This document shows positions 25,035 to 33,848 of a DNA stretch of 64,000 nt, in pieces. The notes beneath the pieces were generated by a model. That model saw only the letters and a list, made by a program, of their open reading frames with translations. It was not told where the DNA came from and searched no databases. Source of the stretch: Paraburkholderia piptadeniae (GTDB taxonomy: Bacteria; Pseudomonadota; Gammaproteobacteria; Burkholderiales; Burkholderiaceae); NCBI RefSeq assembly GCF_900007165.1, contig NZ_CYGY02000067.1, positions 94,816 to 158,815 of the forward strand. Reading direction: 5' to 3'. A program made the position numbers and the translations under genes. How positions within the stretch are numbered: position 1 is the stretch's first letter; each line of letters starts with the position of its first letter.

Positions 25035-25930
25035 ACGTACATCTCCTCCGGAGCCGGTTCAAAGACGCGGGCATGCTTGATGTCGGGCAGATGCGCGAGC
25101 GAGCGGAACTCGGAAGCGATCGCGACGAGATCGTCAGTCTCGGCGACCACGGCCGGCTTGCAGGCGAACGGATCGCGGATCAGCGCGAGCTTTTCGGGCG
25201 TGCCCATCAGGAACGTGTAGAAGCCGTCGAGCTGCTCGAAGCCCTTTTGCAACGCGATTTCGAGGTCGTCACCTTCGCGCAGCCGGTATTCGAGGAAACG
25301 GCACGCGGCTTCCGTGTCGTTGTCCGTGTCGAAGCGGATGCCTTGCGGTTCGAGCATGCGCCGCACGCCGTTCGGATTCGACAGCGAACCGTTATGCACG
25401 AGGCAAAAGTCTTCGCCGGCCGTGAACGGATGCGCGCGATCGGGCGTCACGGCGGATTCCGTCGCCATCCGCGTATGGCCGACCAGATGCGTGCCCGTCA
25501 GCCCGCTGAACGCGTAACGGTCCGCGACCTGGCCCGGCGTGCCCGTGTCCTTGTACAGGTCGATCATGCGACCCGTCGACAGCACATGCAGTCCGGGATG
25601 TGTTTCGCGGATCCAGTGCTTGACCGTCTCGGGATCGGCGGCCACGCTCAGCACGGCGTGATTGTCCTTGGCCTGCACCGATGCTTTCGCGCCGAGGTGC
25701 TGGTTCAGTTCATGAACGAGTCCCTGCCAGTTGAAATCCGCGCCCTCTTCCGTCAGGCCCGAGTAGAGGCTGATCTTGCGCGTGCCGTCCGCGACGGGCT
25801 CCGTGAACACCGCAAGACCGGCCGAATCGGGGCCGCGCTCCGTCATGCCCAGCAGCATGGGCACCATCAATTCGCCGAGCCGCTCACGCAACTCCGGTTT
25901 CTTGACGAGTAGTCCGACAATTCCACACAT
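25022..25930 (-). CDS. mgsA: N-methylglutamate synthase subunit A (class II glutamine amidotransferase-like)
   Basis: A 302-residue Ntn-type amidotransferase domain with Cys2 as nucleophile after Met removal (MCGIVGLL). Other family stretches are MTERGPDSAGLAVF, VGHTRMATESAVTPDRAHPF, LVHNGSLSNPNGVRR and DTEAACRFLEYRL. In glutamate synthase this domain frees ammonia from glutamine. In the N-methylglutamate pathway it should free methylamine from gamma-glutamylmethylamide made by GmaS, whose gene lies 51 bases upstream. AGGAG precedes the ATG. It overlaps mgsB by 13 bases. Substrate choice is inferred from the gene set. Confidence 0.91.
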   Translation of the reverse strand: MCGIVGLLVKKPELRERLGELMVPMLLGMTERGPDSAGLAVFTEPVADGTRKISLYSGLTEEGADFNWQGLVHELNQHLGAKASVQAKDNHAVLSVAADPETVKHWIRETHPGLHVLSTGRMIDLYKDTGTPGQVADRYAFSGLTGTHLVGHTRMATESAVTPDRAHPFTAGEDFCLVHNGSLSNPNGVRRMLEPQGIRFDTDNDTEAACRFLEYRLREGDDLEIALQKGFEQLDGFYTFLMGTPEKLALIRDPFACKPAVVAETDDLVAIASEFRSLAHLPDIKHARVFEPAPEEMYVWTV

Positions 25931-25981
25931 CGTTATCTCCTCGCGCTCAATTTCAATAAAAAATCTGATGAGGGTTCTTCA

Positions 25982-27310
25982 TCAGAAAAATTCGAGGTAA
26001 GCCTTTTGTTCCCAGTCCGACACATGGCGCATGTACTCGATCCACTCCATGTGCTTCAGACGGAGAAACTCGGCGCCCGCCGGTCCCAGCGCCTCGAGCA
26101 TCAGTTCGTCGCGCTCCAGCGCATGCAAGGCGGCTTCGAGGTTCTGCGGCAGGATGCTGATGCCGTTCTCCTTGAGCTCCTGCGAGGACATCTCATAGAG
26201 GTTTGCATTGCACGGCTTGCCGGGCTCCAGCCGGTTCTCGACACCGTCGAGCCCTGCTGCGATCACGGCGGCCGTCGCGAGGTAGGCATTGCAGGCGGCA
26301 TCCGGCAGGCGCAGTTCGATCCGGCCGCCAGGAATGCGAACCATCGACGAGCGGTTGTTGTCGCCATAGCTCACATACGCGGGCGCCCATGTCGCGCCCG
26401 TCAACGAACGCCCGACGACGAGACGCTTGTATGAATTCACCGTCGGCGCGCAGATCGCGGCGAGCGCCCCCGCGTGCTTGAGAATGCCTGCCGTCCAGTG
26501 GTACGCGAGCTTCGAAAGGCCGAGGCCGTTCTCGTCGTGATCGTCAGCGAACAGGTTCTTCTTGCCGTCGGAAATCGACATGTGCATGTGCATGCCGTTG
26601 CCGGGCCGGTTAGCGAAAGGCTTCGGCATGAACGAGCAGATCAGGCCCAGTTCGTTTGCGATCTCCGCTGCCGCCATCTTGAAGAAGACGTAGTGATCGC
26701 AAGACTTCAGGCAGTCGGTGTACGTGTAGTTGATTTCGAACTGGCCGTTCGCGTCTTCGTGATCGATCTGATAGACGTCGATACCCGCCTTGATCAACGC
26801 GTCCGTCAGCCGCTCAAGGAACTCGCGCGAACGCGAGAGGCCCTTGTAGTCGTAGCACGGCTTGTGCAGCGCGTCGGTGTGGTCGCACGGCACGATTGCG
26901 CCGTCGGGTCCTTTGCGCAGCAGCGAGAACTCGGGCTCGAGACCGGTATTCAGGATCCAGCCGTGATCCTCCAGACGGCGCACCTGCTTCTTCAGCGTCA
27001 CACGGCTTTCGAACGGCCAGGGCTCGCGCTTCACGTGCCCGTCGCAGACGATGCGGGCATAACCCGGCTGCCAGGGCACGAGTTGCAAGGTGTCGACGTC
27101 GCCGACGGCCATGAAGTCGGGCCCTTGGGGATCGATGCCGAGCCCCCACACCGCGAACCCCGCGAAACCGGCGCCTGCTGTGAGAATGCTGTCGAGATGC
27201 GCCGCAGGCACGGACTTCGTCTTGGCGACGCCGTGAATGTCAACGAACTGCGCGAGGATGTATTTCACCTCGTTGTCTTTGAGAAACTTCCGGGCGTCTT
27301 CGGGGGTCAT
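25982..27310 (-). CDS. gmaS: gamma-glutamylmethylamide synthetase (type III glutamine synthetase-like, GlnT)
   Basis: A 442-residue glutamine synthetase-family ligase of the GlnT type. It joins methylamine to glutamate with ATP to give gamma-glutamylmethylamide, the first step of indirect methylamine oxidation. Motifs are the metal-binding EPEFSL and DHEDANGQFEINYTY, HMHMSISDGKKNLF, the region around SYKRLVVG, and SSMVRIPGGRIELRLPDAACNAYLATAAVIAAG. Its place between mgdD and mgsA separates it from ordinary glnA. Compared with the usual gmaS-mgs-mgd order, here mgdABCD comes first. GmaS proteins and glutamine synthetases cannot be fully told apart by eye, so the call leans on context. Confidence 0.93.
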   Translation of the reverse strand: MTPEDARKFLKDNEVKYILAQFVDIHGVAKTKSVPAAHLDSILTAGAGFAGFAVWGLGIDPQGPDFMAVGDVDTLQLVPWQPGYARIVCDGHVKREPWPFESRVTLKKQVRRLEDHGWILNTGLEPEFSLLRKGPDGAIVPCDHTDALHKPCYDYKGLSRSREFLERLTDALIKAGIDVYQIDHEDANGQFEINYTYTDCLKSCDHYVFFKMAAAEIANELGLICSFMPKPFANRPGNGMHMHMSISDGKKNLFADDHDENGLGLSKLAYHWTAGILKHAGALAAICAPTVNSYKRLVVGRSLTGATWAPAYVSYGDNNRSSMVRIPGGRIELRLPDAACNAYLATAAVIAAGLDGVENRLEPGKPCNANLYEMSSQELKENGISILPQNLEAALHALERDELMLEALGPAGAEFLRLKHMEWIEYMRHVSDWEQKAYLEFF

Positions 27311-27407
27311 GTGAATGTCCTCAAACGTGATAAGTCCAGGGTTTCGGAAAACGCCGGCCCGTCCTTCGCGCCCGCGTCGACTACTACGGTCTGCTTACAT
27401 CTGCTCG

Positions 27408-28082
27408 CTACCGGACTGCCAGCTGATCGATATCCGTGATCGCGGCAAGCCCTACAGGGCCGCCACCCAGCTCGGCGGCGATGCCCGAGAGGGTCTCCCA
27501 CAGATACAAACCATACGTGCCGTCGGCCCATACCCGGTAGTAAGCCCTGCCTGCCCGCGCGCCCGGCATGACGGTGACGGCGACGCCCGCCATCGAAGTC
27601 AGCACGACCGGCCGGAATGCCAGATCGAGCGCGCCGAAATTGACATTGCAGGTTTGCAGCAGCAATTCGTGCACGGCTTCGCCGCACAGCACGAGCGCAA
27701 CGTCCTGATGAAGCACGGGATACACGTGCACGGGCGTATCGAGATGCGCCATCCGTGCGGAGCTGCCATGCGTGAGACCGTCTTCGATCAGGTACTCGGA
27801 GACACCGAGCCGCAACACCACACCGCCGCCTGCAAGCGGTGCCCAGCTATTCGGCTGCGCCGGCACAGGGATGTCCTGCGCCTGCAGCCAGGCCGCCACG
27901 CCCTTGCCCTTGAAGCCAGTTCGAGCGAGATACGACACGTCGGCGATCCCGAGCGTGGCCGCGCGCATGCTGTCGGCGGCATCGACCTGTTCCTCGACGC
28001 GCATGTTCTCCCGCACGTTCCATTGCAGGCTGGTCGCCTTCCGTGCATCGCACACCGGGCTCATTCGAAGTGGCGCATTCAT
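27408..28082 (-). CDS. mgdD: N-methylglutamate dehydrogenase subunit D (SoxG-like)
   Basis: A 224-residue homologue of the gamma subunit of heterotetrameric sarcosine oxidase (SoxG). It has ADVSYLARTGFKGKGVAAWLQAQ, AHLDTPVHVYPVLHQDVALVLCGEAVHELLLQTCNVNF and RAYYRVWADGTYGLYLWETL. It is the smaller folate-domain-like subunit. The start overlaps the mgdC stop by 4 bases (ATGA), so the two are coupled. About 97 bases without a clear feature separate it from gmaS. A true sarcosine oxidase is the alternative, made less likely by the attached gmaS-mgsABC genes. Confidence 0.88.
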   Translation of the reverse strand: MNAPLRMSPVCDARKATSLQWNVRENMRVEEQVDAADSMRAATLGIADVSYLARTGFKGKGVAAWLQAQDIPVPAQPNSWAPLAGGGVVLRLGVSEYLIEDGLTHGSSARMAHLDTPVHVYPVLHQDVALVLCGEAVHELLLQTCNVNFGALDLAFRPVVLTSMAGVAVTVMPGARAGRAYYRVWADGTYGLYLWETLSGIAAELGGGPVGLAAITDIDQLAVR

Positions 28083-31045
28083 GCTGTCTCCTTCCTCGGT
28101 GCGGCAGTCTTTATCGTTACGGCGTCTTTCTGACGCTCGCTCTCAGGGTCGTAGAACGGAGTCGGCACGACAGTCGCGGGCAGCATCCGGCCATCGCTCA
28201 AACGGAACTTGATGCGTGTGCCGGGTTCGGCTTGCCCCGGCCGCACGAACGCAAGACCGATCGTTTTTTGCAGCGTCGCGCTCCACGCGACGCTCGTGAC
28301 ACGCCCCGCGATCTCGCCGCGTTCGATCACGAGATGGCACTCGCGCAGACCGGCATTGCGCACGCCTGCATCGAGCGCAAAGCCGACGAGTCGCTGTTTG
28401 GCGGGCAGCTTGTCGATGATCTGCAGGCTGCGCTTGCCGACGAAGAACGGCTTGTCCATCTTCACGGCCCATTCCATGCCGGCATCGCGCGGCGTCGTCA
28501 GGCCGTCGGTGTCCTGGCTGACGATCACGTGTCCCTTCTCGAGCCGCAGCAGACGCTGCGCTTCGACGCCGAATGCACGGATGCCGTGTTCCTTGCCCGC
28601 TTCGAGCAGCGCGCGCCAGAGCGCCGCGCCGTACTCGGCGGGAATATGGATTTCGTAGCCCCATTCGCCGACAAAGCCCACTCGCATCAGCCGTGCAGGC
28701 ACGCGGTTCTGACCGAGCGCGACGCCCGTCACGCGCACGCCGAGATACGGGAACGCCGCCGACGACAGATCGAGGTCGACGAGCTTGCCGAGCACGGCTC
28801 GCGACAGGGGTCCCGCAAGGTTCACCGCTGCAAACGCGCCCGTCACGTTGACGATGCCGCAGTCGAGCTGCCAGATCGTATTGAGACGTGACAACTCGCG
28901 ATAGATGGCGGCCGCCCCCGACGTCGTGGTCGTGAAGTAGAAGTGGTCGTCGGCGAGACGCGCGATCACGCCGTCGTCGATCACGACCCCTGACTCGTCG
29001 CACATCACCGCGTAGCGGGTCATGCCAGCCTTCAACCCCGCATACTTCGACACGTAGACGCGCTCGAGAAATTCGGCAGCCTGCGGTCCGCGCACTTCGA
29101 TCTTGCCGAGCGTGCCGACGTCGATGATGCCCACGCCATTTCGCACGGCGAGCGACTCTTCTTCGATGCAGGTCGCGCGATCCTTGCCGGCGACGGCGTA
29201 GTACTCCGGCCGCTGCCACACGCCGGCCGGCATCCAAACTGCGTCGAGCAACTGGTGCTGTGCGTGCAGCGGCGTGCGCCGTTCGGGATTGAAGCCGCGC
29301 CCCGCGAGATGCGACATCGGCACGGGATGGAAGAACGGACGCGCCGTCGTCGTGCCGACCTCCTGAGGCTCTTTCCCAGTCAGCCGTGCGAGGATGCGCA
29401 AGCCATTCATGTTCGAATGCTTGCCCTGGCTCGGTCCCATGCCGTTGGTCGAGAAGCGCTTCAACAGTTCGATGTTGTCGAAGCCTTCCTGCACCGCGTT
29501 TTCGAAGTCCTTCAGTTGCAGGTCTTCGTCGAAATCGACAAAGTTCTTGCCGGACGTATGCCCGACGATCGGCCACGGATGCGACGGCGACTCCCATTCC
29601 GCGAGACGCAGCTGCGCCGCGCCATCTGCCTCGCCGTCGCCGAGGCCGCAGTGCACGGCGGCCTGCATGCCCGCGCGCGCGCCGTCGCGCAGCTTGCTAT
29701 CGAGCGTGTACACACCGTTGACCCGGCCGCATGCGAAGACGCCTGGCGGCAATTGATCGGGCACGAACTGCTCGACATCGTGATCGAAGCGCATCTTCGT
29801 GCCCGCCTGGTACAGCAGGTTCGCGGCGGGCGCCCAGCCGACGCTCATCAGCAGCGTGTCGCATTCGATCAGGCGCGTCGTCGTCGTCGAATAGCGCACG
29901 CCGCCTTGCGTCGAGAACGCACCGACGCGCACGCCCGTTAGCCGCCCGTCCGATTTGTCCGCCACCGCCTCGACCACACAGCTCGAAGCGAACACATCGA
30001 CGCCCTTCGACCTGAGATCGCGCTCGAGATCCTCGCTCTTATGCGATGCGCGCAGGTCCACGACGGCAACGACTTCGATGCCCCGCGCGAGCATGTCGAG
30101 CGCCGCGCGATAGCCGTCGGAGTTCGCCGCCAGCACGACGGCCCGCTTGCCGGGCGCGACCGCGTAACGATAGACGAGCCGCTGCGCCGCCGAAGCGAGC
30201 ATCACGCCGGGCACGTCGTTGTTGCGAAACACGGCGGGCTGCTCGAACGCGCCACTCGCGACGATCACCGCTTTTGCGCGCATCTTCGTGATACGTGTCG
30301 CCTCCACGAGCGGCACCCACAGGTCGGCGTAATAGGCCGCTGCGAGCGTGCCCGTCATCACGCGGATGCGCGGATGGCCGAGCACGGTCGTCTCCAGTTC
30401 GCGGACCGTGTCGAAGCGCTTGTCGTCGCCGCCGAGCTGATAACCGCCGCTACCGCCGACGCGCGCGTTCTCGTCGACGATGACGACATCCGCGCCTTCC
30501 TCCGCCGCCGCCAGCGCCGCCGAAATACCCGATGGCCCGGCGCCGATCACGAGCACGTCGCAAAAGCCATAGCGCTTCGGCGTGCGGATATGCGGCGCAT
30601 TGAAGTCGACTGTGCCGAGGCCCGTCATCGTGCGGAACATGCGTTCCCAGCGCGGGAACCAGCGCTTGCTATGAAAAGCCTTGTAGTAGAAACCGACGGG
30701 CAGGAACGCAGCGAGCTTGCCGACGATCCGGGCGCGATCCGCTTCCACGCCGCCGAACGTATTGACGGAATGCCAGTTGCCGCCGGGCGTCAACGCCGTC
30801 ACGTCGGCGCGCACGTTCAGACGCGCGCCGTCCTGAAGCATCACGTTGACATCGTGATTAGCGAGCGACAGCACGCCGCGCGGCCGGTGATACTTGAAGC
30901 TGCGGCCAAGCACGCGCACGCCCGAAGCCCACAATGCACTCGTAATCGAGTCGCCGGCAAGGCCGCTGTGGTGCTTGCCTTCGTAAGAGAAATCGACGCG
31001 CGTATTGCGCTCGATCCATTCGCCGCGGTGAGGAGTCAGACGCAT
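28079..31045 (-). CDS. mgdC: N-methylglutamate dehydrogenase subunit C (SoxA-like, large subunit)
   Basis: A 988-residue protein homologous to the sarcosine oxidase alpha subunit. The N-terminal part carries a ferredoxin-like Fer2_4 segment and an NAD/FAD-binding fold with DVLVIGAGPSGISAALAAAEEGADVVIVDENARVGG. The middle holds the second nucleotide-binding region (VASGAFEQPAVFRNNDVPGVML). The last 370 residues are an aminomethyltransferase (GcvT-like) domain that binds tetrahydrofolate and should capture the oxidised methyl group as methylene-tetrahydrofolate. It starts directly after the mgdB stop. Together with MgdA, B and D it oxidises N-methylglutamate to glutamate plus a C1 unit. Confidence 0.92.
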   Translation of the reverse strand: MRLTPHRGEWIERNTRVDFSYEGKHHSGLAGDSITSALWASGVRVLGRSFKYHRPRGVLSLANHDVNVMLQDGARLNVRADVTALTPGGNWHSVNTFGGVEADRARIVGKLAAFLPVGFYYKAFHSKRWFPRWERMFRTMTGLGTVDFNAPHIRTPKRYGFCDVLVIGAGPSGISAALAAAEEGADVVIVDENARVGGSGGYQLGGDDKRFDTVRELETTVLGHPRIRVMTGTLAAAYYADLWVPLVEATRITKMRAKAVIVASGAFEQPAVFRNNDVPGVMLASAAQRLVYRYAVAPGKRAVVLAANSDGYRAALDMLARGIEVVAVVDLRASHKSEDLERDLRSKGVDVFASSCVVEAVADKSDGRLTGVRVGAFSTQGGVRYSTTTTRLIECDTLLMSVGWAPAANLLYQAGTKMRFDHDVEQFVPDQLPPGVFACGRVNGVYTLDSKLRDGARAGMQAAVHCGLGDGEADGAAQLRLAEWESPSHPWPIVGHTSGKNFVDFDEDLQLKDFENAVQEGFDNIELLKRFSTNGMGPSQGKHSNMNGLRILARLTGKEPQEVGTTTARPFFHPVPMSHLAGRGFNPERRTPLHAQHQLLDAVWMPAGVWQRPEYYAVAGKDRATCIEEESLAVRNGVGIIDVGTLGKIEVRGPQAAEFLERVYVSKYAGLKAGMTRYAVMCDESGVVIDDGVIARLADDHFYFTTTTSGAAAIYRELSRLNTIWQLDCGIVNVTGAFAAVNLAGPLSRAVLGKLVDLDLSSAAFPYLGVRVTGVALGQNRVPARLMRVGFVGEWGYEIHIPAEYGAALWRALLEAGKEHGIRAFGVEAQRLLRLEKGHVIVSQDTDGLTTPRDAGMEWAVKMDKPFFVGKRSLQIIDKLPAKQRLVGFALDAGVRNAGLRECHLVIERGEIAGRVTSVAWSATLQKTIGLAFVRPGQAEPGTRIKFRLSDGRMLPATVVPTPFYDPESERQKDAVTIKTAAPRKETA

Positions 31046-31303
31046 TCAGGCCTCCTCGCCGGCAAGCCACGTGCGCAGCACGAGATCTTTCGCGGTATCG
31101 CGCTGGGCGATGAACCATGTGTTGCTTGGCGTGTGGCACCACCATTCCTGCTTCACGCCCGCTGCGCCGTTGCGGCAAAACACATAGTCGGCCCATTGCG
31201 CATCGCTCGAGTCCATCGGGTCGGGCATCGGGCGAATCTCGCCCCAGTATGCGAATTCCGACACCGGGCGCGCGCCATTCACCGGACAGGTCATGATCTT
31301 CAT
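31046..31303 (-). CDS. mgdB: N-methylglutamate dehydrogenase subunit B (SoxD-like)
   Basis: An 85-residue protein homologous to the sarcosine oxidase delta subunit, with MTCPVNGARPVSEFAYWGEI near the start and the conserved WADYVFCRN and TWFIAQRDT. In SoxD a zinc ion is held by C-x2-C and a later H-x3-C. Here the pattern is Cys6-x2-Asn9 and His57-x3-Asn61, so two of four ligands are missing. I recall similar loss in other MgdB proteins, which would support mgd over sox, but cannot check it. ATG 31303 is chosen because GGAG is seven bases upstream; the ATG at 31309 is too close to it. It abuts mgdC. Confidence 0.88.
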   Translation of the reverse strand: MKIMTCPVNGARPVSEFAYWGEIRPMPDPMDSSDAQWADYVFCRNGAAGVKQEWWCHTPSNTWFIAQRDTAKDLVLRTWLAGEEA

Positions 31304-31317
31304 CGTCATTCTCCAGG

Positions 31318-32559
31318 TCAGTGGCCAACGGAGGCCGCACCCTTTTCGCCCGTCAGCGAGAAGCGGCGGAACCGGTCGAGCGAGAAGCCCTCGATCAGCG
31401 GATGGGTGGCATCGTTCGCAACCGTGTGGGACATCGTCTTGCCGCACACGGGCGTGGCCTTGAAGCCCCAGGTGCCCCAGCCCGCATCCAGATAAAAGCC
31501 TTCGACGGGCGTCTTGCCCATGATCGGGGCGAAGTCGGGCGTCATGTCGGCCATGCCTGCCCATTGACGCATCACCTTCGCCTGCGACAGGAACGGGAAC
31601 ATTTCGAGCATGTGCGCCGTGAGCCCTTCGACGAAGTCGAGCGTGGAGCGGGTCGAGTGCAACTCGTACGGATCGAGCGAAGCACCCATCACGAGTTCGC
31701 CCCGCGCCGACTGGCTGATGTAGACGTGCAGACTGCCCGATACGAGGATGGGATCGAGCCACGGCTTGAGCGGCTCGCTCACCATCGCCTGAAGCGGATG
31801 GATGAAGATGGGTGTGCGCACACCGACCATGTCCGTCATTCGAGGCGTCGAGCCTGCAACGGCGCACAGCACCTTGTTCGTCGAGATATAGCCGCGCGAG
31901 GTCTTCACGCCCTTGACCTTGCCGCCCACCACGTCGATGCCAAGCACTTCCGTCTGCTGATGGATCTCGACGCCGCGCTGGTCCGCGCCCCGCCCGTAAC
32001 CCCAGGCGACAGCATCGTGCCGCGCGACGGCACCCGGTGCGTGATACAGCGCGCCCATGATCGGCGCGACGCCGCCGCACGAGATGTCGATCATCGGCGC
32101 CGCCTTCTTCACCTCGTCCGGGCCGACAACTTCGGAGTCCACTCCGTAGTGCTTGTTGACCTCGGCGCGCCAGCGCATCGTGCGCATCGCCGAATCGGTA
32201 TGGGCCAGCGTGTAGTGGCCGCGCGTCGAATAGAACAGGTTGAGGTCGAAGTCCTGCGACAGGTCTTGCCACAGCTTCACCGACTCGTCGTAGAACTTCA
32301 CGCCTTCGGGCGTCAGATAGTTCGAGCGGATGATCGTGGTGTTACGCCCGGTATTACCTCCTCCGATATACCCCTTCTCCAGCACGGCCACATTCGTGAT
32401 GCCGTGCTCCTTCGCGAGATAGTAGGCAGACGCGAGACCGTGGCCGCCCGCGCCGATGATCACAACGTCATATGAACGACGCAAAGTGTCGTGTCTCGTG
32501 AACATCCTCGGTTCGGGATGTTTCTTCGAGAGAGCGAAGCGGACGAGACGCCATGGCAT
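31318..32559 (-). CDS. mgdA: N-methylglutamate dehydrogenase subunit A (SoxB-like flavoprotein)
   Basis: A 413-residue FAD-dependent oxidoreductase of the DAO/SoxB group. It has the dinucleotide fold YDVVIIGAGGHGLASAYYLAKEHG, GGGNTGRNTTIIRSNYL, VAGSTPRMTDMVGV and the C-terminal AGMADMTPDFAPIMGKTPVEGFYLDAGWGTWGFKATP. It carries the amine-oxidising flavin site of the heterotetramer. ATG 32559 is set by AAAGGAG five bases upstream; an internal ATG at 32505 lacks such a site. It is the second gene after purU (72-base gap). Sarcosine oxidase beta subunit is the sequence-only alternative. Confidence 0.92.
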   Translation of the reverse strand: MPWRLVRFALSKKHPEPRMFTRHDTLRRSYDVVIIGAGGHGLASAYYLAKEHGITNVAVLEKGYIGGGNTGRNTTIIRSNYLTPEGVKFYDESVKLWQDLSQDFDLNLFYSTRGHYTLAHTDSAMRTMRWRAEVNKHYGVDSEVVGPDEVKKAAPMIDISCGGVAPIMGALYHAPGAVARHDAVAWGYGRGADQRGVEIHQQTEVLGIDVVGGKVKGVKTSRGYISTNKVLCAVAGSTPRMTDMVGVRTPIFIHPLQAMVSEPLKPWLDPILVSGSLHVYISQSARGELVMGASLDPYELHSTRSTLDFVEGLTAHMLEMFPFLSQAKVMRQWAGMADMTPDFAPIMGKTPVEGFYLDAGWGTWGFKATPVCGKTMSHTVANDATHPLIEGFSLDRFRRFSLTGEKGAASVGH

Positions 32560-32630
32560 AAAACGCTCCTTTGTGCTGCCCCGCCTGGGGGCGGCTCTAC
32601 GACCTGTTCGATGGGGAATCGGCCGCGTGC

Positions 32631-33494
32631 TTATCGCAGCACGATGGTCTTGTTGCCGTGGATCAGCACGCGATCCTCGATGTGATAACGCAAGCCTCGC
32701 GCCAACACAGCCTTCTCGATGTCGCGCCCAAGACGCACGAGGTCATCCGGCCGGTCCGAGTGACGCACGCGAATGACGTCCTGCTCGATGATCGGCCCCT
32801 GGTCGAGCTCTTCCGTCACGTAGTGGCAGGTGGCGCCCGTCAGCTTCACGCCGCGTCCGTATGCCTGGTGATAAGGCTTCGCGCCAACGAAGCTCGGCAG
32901 GAATGAGTGGTGGATGTTGATGATTCGCCCCGGATACGCCGCGCACAGCTTCGGCGACAGAACCTGCATATAGCGCGCGAGCACCATCGTGTCGGCGCGC
33001 GCATCCTCGAACAGGCGCTGCACCTCGTCGTAGGCCTGCGCCTTGTTGTCGGGCGTGACGGGCACATGATGGAACGGAATGCCGTGCCATTCGACGAAGC
33101 TGCGCCATGTGTCGTGGTTCGAGATCACGCACGGAATCTCGATGTCCAGTTCGCCCGCTTTCCAGCGCGCAAGCAGATCGTAGAGACAGTGCTCCAGCTT
33201 CGACACGAGTATCACAACCCGCTTCCTGACCGAGTTGTCAGAGATCTTCCAGTCCATCGCGAACTCTTTCGCGATGTGGGCGAAGCGCTCGCGAAACCCA
33301 TCGACACCGAATGGCAGCGAGTCCGCTGTGATCTCGTGGCGCATGAAAAAGCGCTTCTCGATTTCGTCCGCGTGATGGGTGGCCTCGATGATCCACGCGC
33401 GATGCTCGGCAAGGAACGTACTTACAGCAGACACGATCCCGATGCGATCGGGGCAGGAAAGGGTAAGCGTAAAACGGTGCGTATTGGAGGACAT
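32631..33494 (-). CDS. purU: formyltetrahydrofolate deformylase
   Basis: A 287-residue PurU that hydrolyses 10-formyl-tetrahydrofolate to formate and tetrahydrofolate. An N-terminal ACT domain (FTLTLSCPDRIGIVSAVSTFLAEH) is followed by a formyltransferase-like domain with ISNHDTWRSFVEWHGIPF, the catalytic Asn/His stretch GRIINIHHSFLPSFVGAKPYHQAYGRGVKLTGATCHYVTEELDQGPII, and the conserved Asp. It is first in the run and follows a recognisable promoter and a NarL-type site. In C1 metabolism PurU with FolD forms a tetrahydrofolate route from methylene to formate, giving energy or feeding formate dehydrogenase. Confidence 0.95.
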   Translation of the reverse strand: MSSNTHRFTLTLSCPDRIGIVSAVSTFLAEHRAWIIEATHHADEIEKRFFMRHEITADSLPFGVDGFRERFAHIAKEFAMDWKISDNSVRKRVVILVSKLEHCLYDLLARWKAGELDIEIPCVISNHDTWRSFVEWHGIPFHHVPVTPDNKAQAYDEVQRLFEDARADTMVLARYMQVLSPKLCAAYPGRIINIHHSFLPSFVGAKPYHQAYGRGVKLTGATCHYVTEELDQGPIIEQDVIRVRHSDRPDDLVRLGRDIEKAVLARGLRYHIEDRVLIHGNKTIVLR

Positions 33495-33530
33495 GGTGTG
33501 GGTCGATTCGAAGAGGAATCATTGAGCACA

Positions 33531-33559
33531 ACAGTAGCCAGGCGATATTCGCATGTCAA
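33531..33559 (-). promoter_or_regulatory. candidate sigma-70 promoter of the purU-mgd operon
   Basis: On the minus strand TTGACA (33559-33554), a 17-base spacer and TACTGT (33536-33531) form a -35/-10 pair just upstream of purU. The expected start point near 33525 leaves a leader of about 30 bases. The NarL-type site at 33618-33633 would then sit around position -100. The -35 is perfect and the -10 weak, as often seen in activated promoters. Confidence 0.5.
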
Positions 33560-33617
33560 CGCCAATCAACTTTTTTTCCTGTCAGGAAACACCCGTACAT
33601 CTTGTGTATTTGTTCTG

Positions 33618-33633
33618 TACCCACACGGGGGTA
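33618..33633. promoter_or_regulatory. NarL-type 7-2-7 inverted heptamer site (C1 site 4)
   Basis: The 16 bases read TACCCAC-AC-GGGGGTA, the clearest inverted pair in the window, with each half matching six of seven NarL consensus positions. It lies 124-139 bases before purU, upstream of its candidate promoter. The rest of the 354-base intergenic region (33495-33848) holds no gene, only this site, the promoter and the terminator of the XRE gene. Confidence 0.55.
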
Positions 33634-33739
33634 TCGCCGGGCGCATATCACCCGATCGCACGCGAGATGGCCGTGCGCCCGGCCGGAACACATCTGTATT
33701 CCGAACTAAGCCACACGTGGAAAGGCGGAGGAAAGAGGC

Positions 33740-33768
33740 GCAGCCGTCCGTCCCGACGCGACGGCTGC
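33740..33768 (-). terminator. terminator of the XRE-cupin gene
   Basis: A perfect 9-bp stem GCAGCCGTC / GACGGCTGC with an 11-base loop lies about 80 bases after the stop of the minus-strand XRE-cupin gene. A C/T-rich stretch follows on the minus strand. It would insulate the purU promoter from the upstream gene. Confidence 0.5.
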
Positions 33769-33848
33769 AAGGCGGTTAGAGAAGGCAAGCCGGCGCGCAT
33801 CGATGCGCGCGCAGCGATCGCCTCGTCGGTCAGACGGGCGAAGATCGA

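Noticed and set aside
23058..25220. A 720-codon open frame on the plus strand
   Set aside because: It lies opposite mgsA, mgsB and mgsC, which have clear domains; its product is arginine/histidine-rich without any motif. It is a GC-rich antisense shadow.
22953..32559. Reading these genes as sarcosine oxidase (soxBDAG) plus glutamate synthase and glutamine synthetase
   Set aside because: The families fit, but the full set gmaS-mgsABC-mgdABCD in one run, and a SoxD-like subunit lacking zinc ligands, favour the N-methylglutamate pathway.
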